From Nitrospirota bacterium (GTDB taxonomy: Bacteria; Nitrospirota; Nitrospiria; Nitrospirales; NS-4): DNA of 12,713 bases. The stretch spans positions 1 through 12,713 of the forward strand of contig VBON01000071.1 of NCBI GenBank assembly GCA_005877525.1, given 5' to 3'. The translations under genes were made by a program, and so were the position numbers. The notes under the pieces were generated by a model, which saw only the letters and a program-made list of their open reading frames with translations, ran no database searches and was not told where the DNA came from. Below, piece after piece: positions 1 through 6,887 of the stretch. The number at the start of each line of letters is the position of its first letter. Within the stretch, counting starts at the first letter, position 1.

Positions 1-575
1 GAGGTCTCATCTTGGATGCCGGTGGAGAGGGTTTTGAGACGTCGCCCAAAGAAGCGAGCGACGAGCACAATCGCGGGGAGCAATATGAGAATTAACAGGC
101 AGAGCCGCCAGTTCATGAGGAGCAGGATGGTAATGCCACCGACGAGAGTGACCACCTGCTTGGCGGAATCAATCGGGGCGCCGGTGAGGACATGTTGGAG
201 GGCCGAGACGTCGTTCATGAGCCGCGACATTAATTCTCCTGTGCGCCGCCGCGAGAAGAACCCCAACGACAGTGTTTCCAGATGAGCGAAGAGCTGTATC
301 CGCAGATCGGTGACCACGTGCTGTCCGATGGTGGCGGTAAGATAGCTGTGCCCCATGGCGAACAGGCCCTGGACAAGAAACAGTAGGCCCAGCTCGAGGA
401 CGACCATCGTGAGGGCGGATGGATTGCGCGCGACCAGCACCAGATCGACGAGCCGGCGCACGACCCACAGCATGGCCAGATTGATCCCGGCGACCATCAT
501 GATCAGAAGCACGGCCGCCGCCATGCGGCCACGGTAGGGCCGGAGGTACGCCGTGAATCTGCCGAACGGAGCCAT
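1..575 (-). CDS. ABC exporter, MsbA-like, N-terminal part (runs off left edge)
   Basis: The minus strand reads open from an ATG at 575 to the window edge, giving 191 residues with no stop. They form most of a type-1 ABC exporter transmembrane domain: hydrophobic helices at about residues 19-38, 57-76 and 140-175, and a coupling-helix region (residues 107-127) containing FFSRRRTGELMSRLMNDVSA, which closely resembles MsbA and related lipid or drug half-exporters. The ATP-binding domain (Walker A, signature motif) would lie beyond the left edge, so substrate and half- versus full-transporter status cannot be judged. GAGGG lies 5 nt before the ATG and supports this start over an upstream TTG at 591 in another frame. 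The gene lies 74 nt downstream of the small basic protein at 650-745 on the same strand; I see no convincing terminator between them, so they may share a transcript. The family is certain; a role in exporting lipid A or a lipid-linked precursor is only a guess from MsbA similarity. Confidence 0.85.
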   Translation of the reverse strand, partial: MAPFGRFTAYLRPYRGRMAAAVLLIMMVAGINLAMLWVVRRLVDLVLVARNPSALTMVVLELGLLFLVQGLFAMGHSYLTATIGQHVVTDLRIQLFAHLETLSLGFFSRRRTGELMSRLMNDVSALQHVLTGAPIDSAKQVVTLVGGITILLLMNWRLCLLILILLPAIVLVARFFGRRLKTLSTGIQDET

Positions 576-649
576 GGCAACCCTCAAGCAACTAATGGGG
601 AGAGTGAGGAGGGAGCGGTCGTTGAGTTACGCGACGATAAAGTCGATGG

Positions 650-745
650 TCAGCCCTTGCGACGGGCGAATTTCATACGGCGTCGAAGTTTGCGGTGCTT
701 GTGCTTCCGCATTTTCTTCTTGCGCTTCTTGACGACACTCGACAT
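650..745 (-). CDS. 31-residue basic protein of the bS22 / AURKAIP1-COX24 family
   Basis: This 31-codon ORF starts MSSVVKKRKKKMRKHKHRKL and continues with an Arg/Lys-rich tail ending ARRKG. Over half of the residues are Lys, Arg or His. The pattern SSVxKKRKKKMxKHKHRKLxRR matches the bacterial AURKAIP1/COX24-domain family. Known members include mycobacterial small-subunit protein bS22, and the domain is shared with mitochondrial ribosomal protein mS38. By homology it should bind 16S rRNA in the 30S subunit near the decoding region. A strong GGAGG lies about 11 nt upstream of the ATG, and a near-consensus promoter lies at 808-837. Longer in-frame extensions upstream (to 916) would run through that promoter and lack a ribosome-binding site, so the short form is chosen. 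Such genes are often missed because of their size. Confidence 0.85.
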   Translation of the reverse strand: MSSVVKKRKKKMRKHKHRKLRRRMKFARRKG

Positions 746-807
746 GAATAAAGCTCCCTCCGGTCTCGATGAGCTATCGGTTTCGCAAGCAGGTGCGAAG
801 CGGGCTG

Positions 808-837
808 AGAGTAGTTGATCCTGAAGCGGCTTGTCAA
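808..837 (-). promoter_or_regulatory. sigma70-type promoter for the bS22-like gene
   Basis: On the minus strand a perfect TTGACA (837-832) is followed after 18 nt by TACTCT (813-808), a moderate -10 box. Transcription would start near 801 and give a leader of about 55 nt before the ATG at 745. The promoter is divergent from the one at 865-873, so the 137-nt gap serves both directions. Confidence 0.55.
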
Positions 838-845
838 GAGTGAGC

Positions 846-858
846 GGTTGTCGCAACC
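846..858. promoter_or_regulatory. inverted repeat between divergent promoters (possible operator)
   Basis: GGTTG-TCG-CAACC is a perfect 5-bp inverted repeat with a 3-nt centre. It starts 8 bp beyond the bS22 gene's -35 box and lies where the -35 of the plus-strand promoter at 865-873 would be, so a bound protein could affect both promoters. No regulator is known; the assignment rests only on symmetry and position. Confidence 0.25.
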
Positions 859-864
859 CGGGCG

Positions 865-873
865 TGCTATAAT
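865..873 (+). promoter_or_regulatory. extended -10 promoter for the 883-5404 unit; predicts a leaderless mRNA
   Basis: TGCTATAAT is a perfect extended -10 element (TGn plus TATAAT). There is no good -35 at 17 nt, which is typical of extended -10 promoters. The start point should fall near 880, only about 3 nt before the ATG at 883. No ribosome-binding site precedes that ATG, so the first gene is probably translated from a leaderless or nearly leaderless transcript. Confidence 0.65.
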
Positions 874-882
874 TGCACGGGC

Positions 883-1389
883 ATGACCCTTCACTGTCGG
901 CCACTCCTGCGCACATTCTTTCTCTGGGGACTTGTTTGTCTCGTGGGCGCCGCTGGTCTCGCCTGCTCTAAGCCCAACCGGGTAGACCCGGCAGATGCTG
1001 CCCAGGTTCGAAGTATTGACGCGACAGTGGAGCGGTTGCGTCAAGCCTACATCAATAAAAACGCCGCGGCTTTTCAAGCTCTGCTGATGCCGCTCGACAG
1101 CCTGCGTCGGCTCGAGTTGGAGATCGAGCGCGACTTCGCCATCTACGATCGTATTCAGCTGGACATGGGGATCGACCGGGTCTTAATCGAAGGCACGGAC
1201 GTGGCGGTGTATTTCCACTGGCAGGGGCAATGGCAGCGGAAGACCGACGATCAGCCGATCCGCGAGCGAGGCCATGCGATTCTTCGCCTGGTGGGCCACC
1301 AAAATCTCGCGGTGAGCGGGGTTGATGGCGACGATCCTTTTGGAATGACGTCCCGACGGCTTACCGTCGACCAGCCGCCTGCCCGGTAA
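883..1389 (+). CDS. small exported protein, probable lipoprotein, NTF2-like fold possible
   Basis: The 168-residue product starts with a short basic n-region (H4, R6, R10) and a hydrophobic stretch at residues 11-27, then Cys28 followed by SKPNR. This resembles a lipoprotein signal, but the residue at -3 is Gly rather than Leu, so lipidation is uncertain. The mature part begins with a helical segment (VRSIDATVERLRQAY, then NKNAAAFQALL) followed by alternating strands (IDRVLIEGTDVAVYFHWQGQW, about 115-135). This layout is reminiscent of NTF2/SnoaL-like domains. I do not recognise a specific family. It is the first gene of the unit, ends 7 nt before nadB and is likely co-transcribed with it. 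The ATG is chosen because the signal sequence begins there; upstream codons in frame offer no start before a stop at 841-843. Confidence 0.7.
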   Translation: MTLHCRPLLRTFFLWGLVCLVGAAGLACSKPNRVDPADAAQVRSIDATVERLRQAYINKNAAAFQALLMPLDSLRRLELEIERDFAIYDRIQLDMGIDRVLIEGTDVAVYFHWQGQWQRKTDDQPIRERGHAILRLVGHQNLAVSGVDGDDPFGMTSRRLTVDQPPAR

Positions 1390-1396
1390 GCGAATC

Positions 1397-3022
1397 ATGG
1401 CGCCGCGAGCACATCCTGGTTGCACAACATCCGCCATCGACTTCCTCGTCATTGGCAGCGGTGTGGCCGGCCTTCGGGCGGCGGTTGGATTAAGCCGGCG
1501 TGGCCGAGTCCTGATTCTCACCAAAGGCGGTCCGGCCGAAGGAAGCTCCATCTATGCACAGGGCGGGGTGGCTGTTGCGCCCGAAGAGGACGACATCGCC
1601 TTGCATCGAGAAGATACCTTACGCGCGGGTAAAGGCCTGTGCCGGGAGGAAGCGGTGCAAATCCTTGTCGAAGAAGGCCCGTCCAGGATTCAAGAATTAA
1701 TCGAGTGGGGAGCCCGATTCGACAAGGTGGGAGGCGAATACGCGCTGGCTCGTGAGGCCGCGCATAGTCGGTCTCGGATTCTGCGGGCCGGGGGTGACGC
1801 CACCGGAACGGAAATTGTACGGACCTTGCTCAAACGGGCTCGAAGTCTGCGACGTATTGCCTGGCGCGAACATCACTTTACGACGAACCTGTTGCTTGAT
1901 CATGAGGGCCGATGCGCCGGAGCCGCCGTTATTGATGAGTCTACGGGAATCCTTACTTCTATTCCGGCGCGGGCCGTGGTGCTGTCTACAGGGGGTGCCG
2001 GACAGATTTACGCACGGACGACGAATCCCCCGAGCGCAACCGGCGACGGCATTGCGATGGCATATCGCGCGGGCGCCGTGGTTGAAGACATGGAGTTCGT
2101 GCAGTTTCATCCGACCGCATTGTACGTTCCCGGCACGCCGCCGTTTCTCGTATCGGAAGCAATGCGTGGCGAGGGTGGCATCTTACGAAACATCCGGGGC
2201 GAAGCGTTCATGCGGCGGTATCACGAGATGGCGGAGTTGGCGCCGCGTGACATCGTGTCACGCGGGATCTGGAACGAGATGATGGAGACCCGAGCTCGCC
2301 ATGTATATCTGGACGTCACGCACCTGGGGCCGGCCTTTATTCGAAAGCGGTTCCCGACGATCTATGCGACCTGTTTGCGCTATGACGTAGATATTACCGA
2401 AGAAATGATCCCGGTCTGTCCGAGCGCGCATTTCATGATGGGTGGTGTCAAGACCGACGTGCACGGGGCCACGTCAATTCCCGGTCTCTTTGGAGCGGGC
2501 GAAGTGGCGTGTGCTGGTGTCCATGGCGCGAATCGGCTCGCGAGTAATTCCTTATTGGAAGGTTTGGTGTTCGGAGCCCGCGCCGCCGAGGCAGCCGGTG
2601 GCTATGCCACGAAGCACGGGTCCAAACGGAAGGACCAGCCAGAGATGGGCACGAGCATCCTTTCGAAGAGAGAAATCCCTGAGCCTACCGACTGGGATAA
2701 GGTCTTGAACTCGTTACGGCGGCTGATGTGGAACAAGGTAGGAATCATTCGCAACAGAGAAGGGTTGCTCTCCGCAATTACGCGCATCACGGAATGGGAA
2801 GACGAGCTGAGAGGACTCTGCCGGACGCGCCGGGACTGGGAGATTCAAAACATGATGACGGTCGGTCGGCTTGTCGCTACCGCCGCACTCCGGCGGACCC
2901 ACAGCATCGGCGCGCACTTTCGCTCTGATGAATCGGCGAGCCGGTCTGCGGTCCGCAACCGACACATTCAACTGAGCACGGCGACACTTGAAGACAGGCC
3001 GGCAGAGATTCATTTGAACTGA
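1397..3022 (+). CDS. nadB: L-aspartate oxidase (quinolinate pathway, NAD synthesis)
   Basis: NadB is an FAD enzyme that oxidises L-aspartate to iminoaspartate, which NadA condenses to quinolinate for NAD synthesis. The 541-residue product is almost the length of E. coli NadB (540). The dinucleotide-binding motif GSGVAGLRAA is at residues 20-29, followed by SSIYAQGGVA at 50-59. The residues corresponding to the E. coli active site are all present in context: Glu120 (AREAAHS), His238 (FHPT), Arg284 (LAPRDIVSR) and His345 (CPSAHF). The family signature ASNSLLEGLVFG (382-393) separates it from succinate dehydrogenase and fumarate reductase flavoproteins. The C-terminal helical domain (about 430-520) is complete. 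It starts 7 nt after the upstream gene with no strong ribosome-binding site, which suggests coupling. nadA and nadC are not in the window. Confidence 0.96.
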   Translation: MAPRAHPGCTTSAIDFLVIGSGVAGLRAAVGLSRRGRVLILTKGGPAEGSSIYAQGGVAVAPEEDDIALHREDTLRAGKGLCREEAVQILVEEGPSRIQELIEWGARFDKVGGEYALAREAAHSRSRILRAGGDATGTEIVRTLLKRARSLRRIAWREHHFTTNLLLDHEGRCAGAAVIDESTGILTSIPARAVVLSTGGAGQIYARTTNPPSATGDGIAMAYRAGAVVEDMEFVQFHPTALYVPGTPPFLVSEAMRGEGGILRNIRGEAFMRRYHEMAELAPRDIVSRGIWNEMMETRARHVYLDVTHLGPAFIRKRFPTIYATCLRYDVDITEEMIPVCPSAHFMMGGVKTDVHGATSIPGLFGAGEVACAGVHGANRLASNSLLEGLVFGARAAEAAGGYATKHGSKRKDQPEMGTSILSKREIPEPTDWDKVLNSLRRLMWNKVGIIRNREGLLSAITRITEWEDELRGLCRTRRDWEIQNMMTVGRLVATAALRRTHSIGAHFRSDESASRSAVRNRHIQLSTATLEDRPAEIHLN

Positions 3023-3067
3023 ATGATGCCCGGAGCGGGCTGTCCTCACCACTAATGGGCGAAATTT

Positions 3068-4538
3068 ATGTCGCATATTGATCGAGACTCTTTTCTGGCC
3101 AGTGCTGTCCCCGTTCTATTAGCCACGGTCCTTGCTCTTCCTTCGCGCTCGCCGTTCGAGCTCTTTGCGCAGCTGGCCCAGCACGATCCCTGCCCGGTCT
3201 TGCTGCTTGCTGGAAAGTGGACGCGGCGTCGATGGGGACCACCGGTATTCGATCATCGCGAGCAACCCGTCCTGCATATTTCGCGCGACCGGCCGCAGAC
3301 TCGAGTGGTGCAAGCGCGATGGGAGCACTAGGGTATGCCAAGGCGATCCGGTCATTGCATTGCGAGACCTGATGGATCGTATGTTGCTACCACGCCCGCT
3401 CGAATTGCCCCTCTTCTTCGGTGGCGCGATCGGTTATCTGGGTTACGATTGTGTTCATTACTTCGAGCGGTTGCCGCGCTGCGCGCCTGATGATCTTGGT
3501 CTCCCCGATATTGTCCTGGGGTTTTATGATCTAGTGACGGTGATTGATCATCACGCTGAGCAATTATGGATAATCTTTGCGCCGTTTAAGGAGCGCTTTT
3601 TGAAAGAACCGCGCCATGCGCTCTACGAAGAAGGCCTGACGCGCCTGAACGACCTGAAGGCACGTCTTCTCGTCCCTATCAGGGGGAGTGCGGGGGCGTC
3701 CGATGCCGTAGCTGCCCGCATTACGCCTGGCCAAAGTCAGGGAGAATACGTCGCTCGCGTTCGTCGCTGTCTCGACTATATCAGCGCGGGCGACATCTAT
3801 CAGGCCAATCTCTCCCATCGATTTGAAGTCGACGTAGAGAGTCGCTCGGCCCGTGCGATTTACCGGAACCTGAGGCGGATTAATCCATCCCCGTTCGCGG
3901 CGCTCTTGGAATTTCCCGACGTGACATTGGTGGGATGCTCCCCGGAAAGGCTGGTCAGACTCCGGGGATCAGATGTCGACACGCGACCGATCGCCGGGAC
4001 GCGGCCGCGGGGGGCGAACCCCGCGGAAGATGAACGATTGGCGCAAGATCTCTTGTTGAATGAAAAGGAACGCGCCGAGCATCTCATGCTGGTGGATTTG
4101 GAACGAAATGATCTTGGCCGCGTCTGCGCTTGTGGCAGTGTTCATGTGAACGAGTTCATGATCGTGGAACGCTATTCACACGTCAGCCATATCGTCTCGA
4201 ATATTCGAGGCCGGTTGGCTCCCGGCCGAAATGCAATGGATCTCATCGAGGCAGTCTTTCCCGGCGGTACGGTGACGGGCGTCCCCAAGGTACGGTGCAT
4301 GCAGATTTTAGACGAGTTGGAGCCTGTGCGGCGCGGTCCCTATACAGGATCCGTCGGCTATATCAGCGCCAACGGGGATCTCGATCTTAGCATCACCATC
4401 CGCACACTGGTGATCAAGGGCGCTCGCGGCTACCTCCACGTCGGCGCCGGTATCGTTGCCGATTCCGAGCCGGCACGCGAGTATCAGGAAACGCTCTTGA
4501 AAGCGGAAGCGCTGCTCGAGGCGTTGCGGGTAGCGTGA
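3068..4538 (+). CDS. pabB: aminodeoxychorismate synthase component I, frame-shifted near its N-terminus
   Basis: PabB converts chorismate plus ammonia (from its PabA glutaminase partner) to 4-amino-4-deoxychorismate for folate. As written, the gene needs two frames. Residues 1-46 read from ATG 3068 (ending HDPCPVLL), and the rest reads in the +1 frame from codon GAA at 3213. A perfect 7-bp tandem repeat at 3199-3212 sits exactly at the join. Removing one copy gives PCPVLLESGRG and a 487-residue protein. The downstream frame is intact: GDIYQANLSHRF, NPSPFAALLEF, PIAGTRPRG (305 on, composite numbering), LMLVDLERNDLGR, FPGGTVTGVPK and GAGIVADSEP. GDIYQANLSHRF and NPSPFAA favour PabB over TrpE. 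PIAGT replaces the PIKGT of E. coli PabB, so the usual active-site lysine is absent. A longer single-frame reading from a TTG at 3132 exists, but its first 27 residues are out of frame. It may be a mutation, a polymorphism or an assembly error. Confidence 0.88.
3199..3212. repeat. 7-bp tandem duplication (CTTGCTG x2) that shifts the pabB frame
   Basis: Two perfect adjacent copies of CTTGCTG occupy 3199-3205 and 3206-3212. Seven bases are not a multiple of three, so the second copy changes the frame. With one copy, the codons run CCG GTC TTG CTG GAA AGT GGA, giving PVLLESG, the usual PabB sequence. This is a typical product of replication slippage. Confidence 0.9.
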
Positions 4539-5404
4539 TGTGGGTCTACCTCAATGATCGGTTCGTGCCGCGGGAAGAGGCGGTGGTGTCGGTCTTCGAT
4601 CACGGTTTCCTCTATGGGGATGGCGTGTATGAAACCATGCGAGCCTATCGCGGTCGCGTGTTCCTGCTTGAGAAGCATCTGGCGCGCCTTGAGCGTTCGG
4701 CAGAGCGTCTCCAGCTTCGGATGCCTATTCCCCGCGAGCATCTTGCTGATCTTGTCCGGGCGTCTATTGAGCGCAACCGGCTCCAGGAAGCCTACGTCCG
4801 GGTGACGGTCTCGCGAGGCGCCGGGGAAATCGGCCTCGATCCCGCTCTTTGTAAGACCCCCACCTTGGTGATTATCGCGAAAGCGTTTCTACCGTATCCT
4901 GACTCCTTCTATTCCGAGGGCATCAGCATTGCTATTGTGCAGACCCGCCGGAACCTTCCTGAAGCCTTACCACCGGACGTGAAGTCCCTAAATTTTTTAA
5001 ACAATATTCTTGCGAAAATGGAAGCCATAGCGGTCGGGGCGTATGAAGGGGTGATGTTGAACCACCGAGATGAATTGACGGAAGGCACCACGAGCAATCT
5101 CTTTGTGGTTCAAAATGGCCGTCTGTGCACCCCGGCCCGGGAGTGCGGGATCCTGGACGGCCTCACGCGGGGCGTTGTGCTGCAACTCGCAGATGAATTG
5201 AAGATCCCGACCGAGGAGACTCGGCTCTACGTAGAGCACCTCTATGGCGCAGAGGAATGTTTTCTGACCAACACGACACATGAAGTGCTGCCTGTCACGA
5301 AGGCAAACAGCCGCCCGGTGGGCAATGGCCGGCCCGGCCCGATTACCAGCCGGCTGCGGGCCTCATTTCAAACCAGTCTTAACGGACTGCTTGAGCGCAC
5401 GTGA
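4538..5404 (+). CDS. class IV aminotransferase, probable aminodeoxychorismate lyase (PabC/Dat/IlvE family)
   Basis: This 288-residue protein has a fold-type IV PLP enzyme layout. It carries SVFDHGFLYGDGVYETMR (18-35), the PLP lysine Lys149 in DVKSLNFLNNILAKMEA, the cofactor Glu182 in ELTEGTTSNLF, and ILDGLTRG (205-212) at the phosphate site. The Lys149 region resembles D-amino acid transaminase and aminodeoxychorismate lyase more than classic IlvE. Coupling to pabB makes lyase activity (4-amino-4-deoxychorismate to p-aminobenzoate plus pyruvate) the best guess, but D-alanine or branched-chain transamination is possible. The ATG at 4538 overlaps the pabB stop (TGATG). A GTG at 4535 would add one Met and is equally in frame. 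Such an overlap normally depends on ribosomes finishing pabB. Its 3' end overlaps the convergent gene at 5363-6715 by 42 bp. Confidence 0.88.
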   Translation: MWVYLNDRFVPREEAVVSVFDHGFLYGDGVYETMRAYRGRVFLLEKHLARLERSAERLQLRMPIPREHLADLVRASIERNRLQEAYVRVTVSRGAGEIGLDPALCKTPTLVIIAKAFLPYPDSFYSEGISIAIVQTRRNLPEALPPDVKSLNFLNNILAKMEAIAVGAYEGVMLNHRDELTEGTTSNLFVVQNGRLCTPARECGILDGLTRGVVLQLADELKIPTEETRLYVEHLYGAEECFLTNTTHEVLPVTKANSRPVGNGRPGPITSRLRASFQTSLNGLLERT

Positions 5405-6715
5405 GCGTTCTTCAACCGGTTCTACTTTGACTTTGGCGACCCGCCGATCGCCGAGATCCACAACCGTAAACCGGTATCCCTCGTGATTAAGCACCTCCCC
5501 ACCCCGCGGAATTCCCTGAAGCTGATGGGTAATGAATCCGCTTAGCGTCTCATAATCAGAGGTGATCGGAATCGGGAGCGCGTAACGATCGACAAGATCC
5601 CGGACCGGCGTCGAGGCATCCACCAGCAGGCTGCCGTCCTTCAGGCGCTCCACGGATTTTTCCTCGGTGTCGTACTCGTCCTGGATCTCGCCCACGATTT
5701 CCTCGATCAGATCTTCCAGTGTGACCAGGCCCTCGACACTGCCGTATTCGTTGACGGCAATGGCCATATGAATTCGCCGCCGCTGCATCTCCTTCAGCAA
5801 GACGCTGACTTTCATTGATTCCGGCACGTAGTAGACCGAATGCAGCACTTGGGTGAGGGGAAAACTTCGTCCCGAAGCGATCCTGCTCAGCAGGTCCTTT
5901 TGATAAAGAATGCCCTTAATGTCGTTCAGGTCCTTCTTATAGACGGGATACCGTGAAAACTTGTTCTCGTCGATCAGTCTCACCACTTCCTGGATCGGCA
6001 TGTCGAGTTCGATGGCGCACATCTTCAGGCGGGGCACCATCACCTCTTTGACCGAGGTGTCCGTGAATTCAAAGACGCTGCGGATGAGTTCCTGTTCGGT
6101 CTTGTCAAAGACTCCTGTCTCCTGGCCCTCGGTCATCAGCAAATTAATCTCCTCCGCCGAAAGGAACACCTTGCCTTCTTCGATCGATTTGCCGAAGAGG
6201 CGTAGGATTCCTCGGCTCGATAAGGTCAGTGGACGGGCGCCCCACGTCGCAATTTTTGAAAACCATTCGATAGGCGTGGCCACGATCAAAGCTAAACGTT
6301 CGGGATTTCGAAGCGCTAGAATCTTGGGGACTAACTCGCCCAGCACCAGGGAAAAATAGGAGATGATCAGCACCATGATGCCGACTGCAAGCGGTTCCGC
6401 GATTGATTGCATGAAGGGAAACGGCAGCGCGAGCAGAGGCGGTTTTACATATTCGATGGCAATGACGCCGCCCATGGCTGCGGCGGAAGAACCGGCCAGC
6501 GTAATGCCGATCTGGATGGTTGCCAGGAAACGCTCCGAATCTTCCTGAAATCCATGCACCAGCCGGGCGGAGACATTGCCTTCTTCCGCCAGCTGTTTGA
6601 TACGGCTCCGGCGGGTCTTGATGATGGCGAGTTCAGCGCAGGCAAAGAAGCCGTTTAAGAGGATGAGGCCTCCGACGGCAAACAATTCCAGCCACATTGC
6701 GGAGTACGGTAGCAC
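5363..6715 (-). CDS. CNNM/CorC-type membrane protein with CBS pair (hemolysin C family)
   Basis: The 450-residue product contains an N-terminal DUF21/CNNM transmembrane domain, with hydrophobic segments at about 8-30, 66-88 and 105-128 and the conserved GELVPKILALRNPE (126-139). A CBS pair follows (about 220-345; motifs EVMVPRL and VNEYGSVEGLVTLEDLIEEIVGEI, residues 321-344), then a CorC_HlyC domain (about 355-435). Family members are linked to Mg2+/Co2+ efflux or resistance; haemolysis is an old family name and not implied here. The longest start is GTG 6715, but AAAGGAG sits only 1-2 nt before it. ATG 6697 (residue 7) begins the typical MWLELF hydrophobic segment but is about 19 nt from that site. 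The start is therefore ambiguous within 18 nt. The gene is convergent with the aminotransferase and shares its last 42 bp. Confidence 0.9.
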   Translation of the reverse strand: MLPYSAMWLELFAVGGLILLNGFFACAELAIIKTRRSRIKQLAEEGNVSARLVHGFQEDSERFLATIQIGITLAGSSAAAMGGVIAIEYVKPPLLALPFPFMQSIAEPLAVGIMVLIISYFSLVLGELVPKILALRNPERLALIVATPIEWFSKIATWGARPLTLSSRGILRLFGKSIEEGKVFLSAEEINLLMTEGQETGVFDKTEQELIRSVFEFTDTSVKEVMVPRLKMCAIELDMPIQEVVRLIDENKFSRYPVYKKDLNDIKGILYQKDLLSRIASGRSFPLTQVLHSVYYVPESMKVSVLLKEMQRRRIHMAIAVNEYGSVEGLVTLEDLIEEIVGEIQDEYDTEEKSVERLKDGSLLVDASTPVRDLVDRYALPIPITSDYETLSGFITHQLQGIPRGGEVLNHEGYRFTVVDLGDRRVAKVKVEPVEERSRALKQSVKTGLK

Positions 6716-6720
6716 ACTCC
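6701..6720 (-). promoter_or_regulatory. hairpin covering the ribosome-binding site of the CNNM/CorC gene
   Basis: On the minus strand GGAGTGTG-CTAC-CGTACTCC can fold into an 8-bp stem (two central G-U pairs) with a 4-nt loop. The GGAG and the GTG start lie in the 5' arm, and the ATG at 6697 lies just after the stem. Pairing would hide the ribosome-binding site, so it could tune translation. This is inferred from base pairing only. Confidence 0.35.
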
Positions 6721-6758
6721 TTTAGGCATGGCAACGCACAGCCTCGCAACCGAATGAG

Positions 6759-6764
6759 ATCATA
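6759..6764 (-). promoter_or_regulatory. possible -10 box for the CNNM/CorC gene
   Basis: TATGAT on the minus strand (6764-6759) matches the -10 consensus at five of six positions and follows a T-run. A start near 6752 would give a leader of about 37 nt. No good -35 box is seen at 16-18 nt, so the call is weak. Confidence 0.3.
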
Positions 6765-6849
6765 GAGGAAAAACCGCTCCATTAGAAACGCACCGGCCAA
6801 ACGGCGTGAGACCCATTACCGACAAATACAGACAGCTGTGCACGGACTG

Positions 6850-6878
6850 TTGACAGCAAGGCAGTTCATTGCTATTCT
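6850..6878 (+). promoter_or_regulatory. sigma70 promoter for the lytic transglycosylase; predicts a leaderless mRNA
   Basis: A perfect TTGACA (6850-6855) and TATTCT (6873-6878) are separated by the optimal 17 nt. The start should be near 6885, about 3 nt before the ATG at 6888, and no ribosome-binding site lies between. An 8-bp palindrome, ACAGCTGT (6832-6839), sits 10 nt upstream of the -35 and could bind a regulator. Confidence 0.7.
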
Positions 6879-6887
6879 CGGGTCTCG

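Noticed and set aside
169..591. 140-codon minus-strand ORF starting at TTG 591
   Set aside because: It is out of frame with the ABC exporter, whose sequence is clear in the overlapping frame from ATG 575.
673..1077. 134-codon minus-strand ORF across the divergent promoter region
   Set aside because: It runs over the start of the exported protein gene, both promoters and the bS22-like gene, with no homology pattern.
3132..3212. pabB start at TTG 3132
   Set aside because: The 27 residues before the conserved LESG are unlike PabB, while the frame from ATG 3068 encodes the expected N-terminal sequence up to the duplication.
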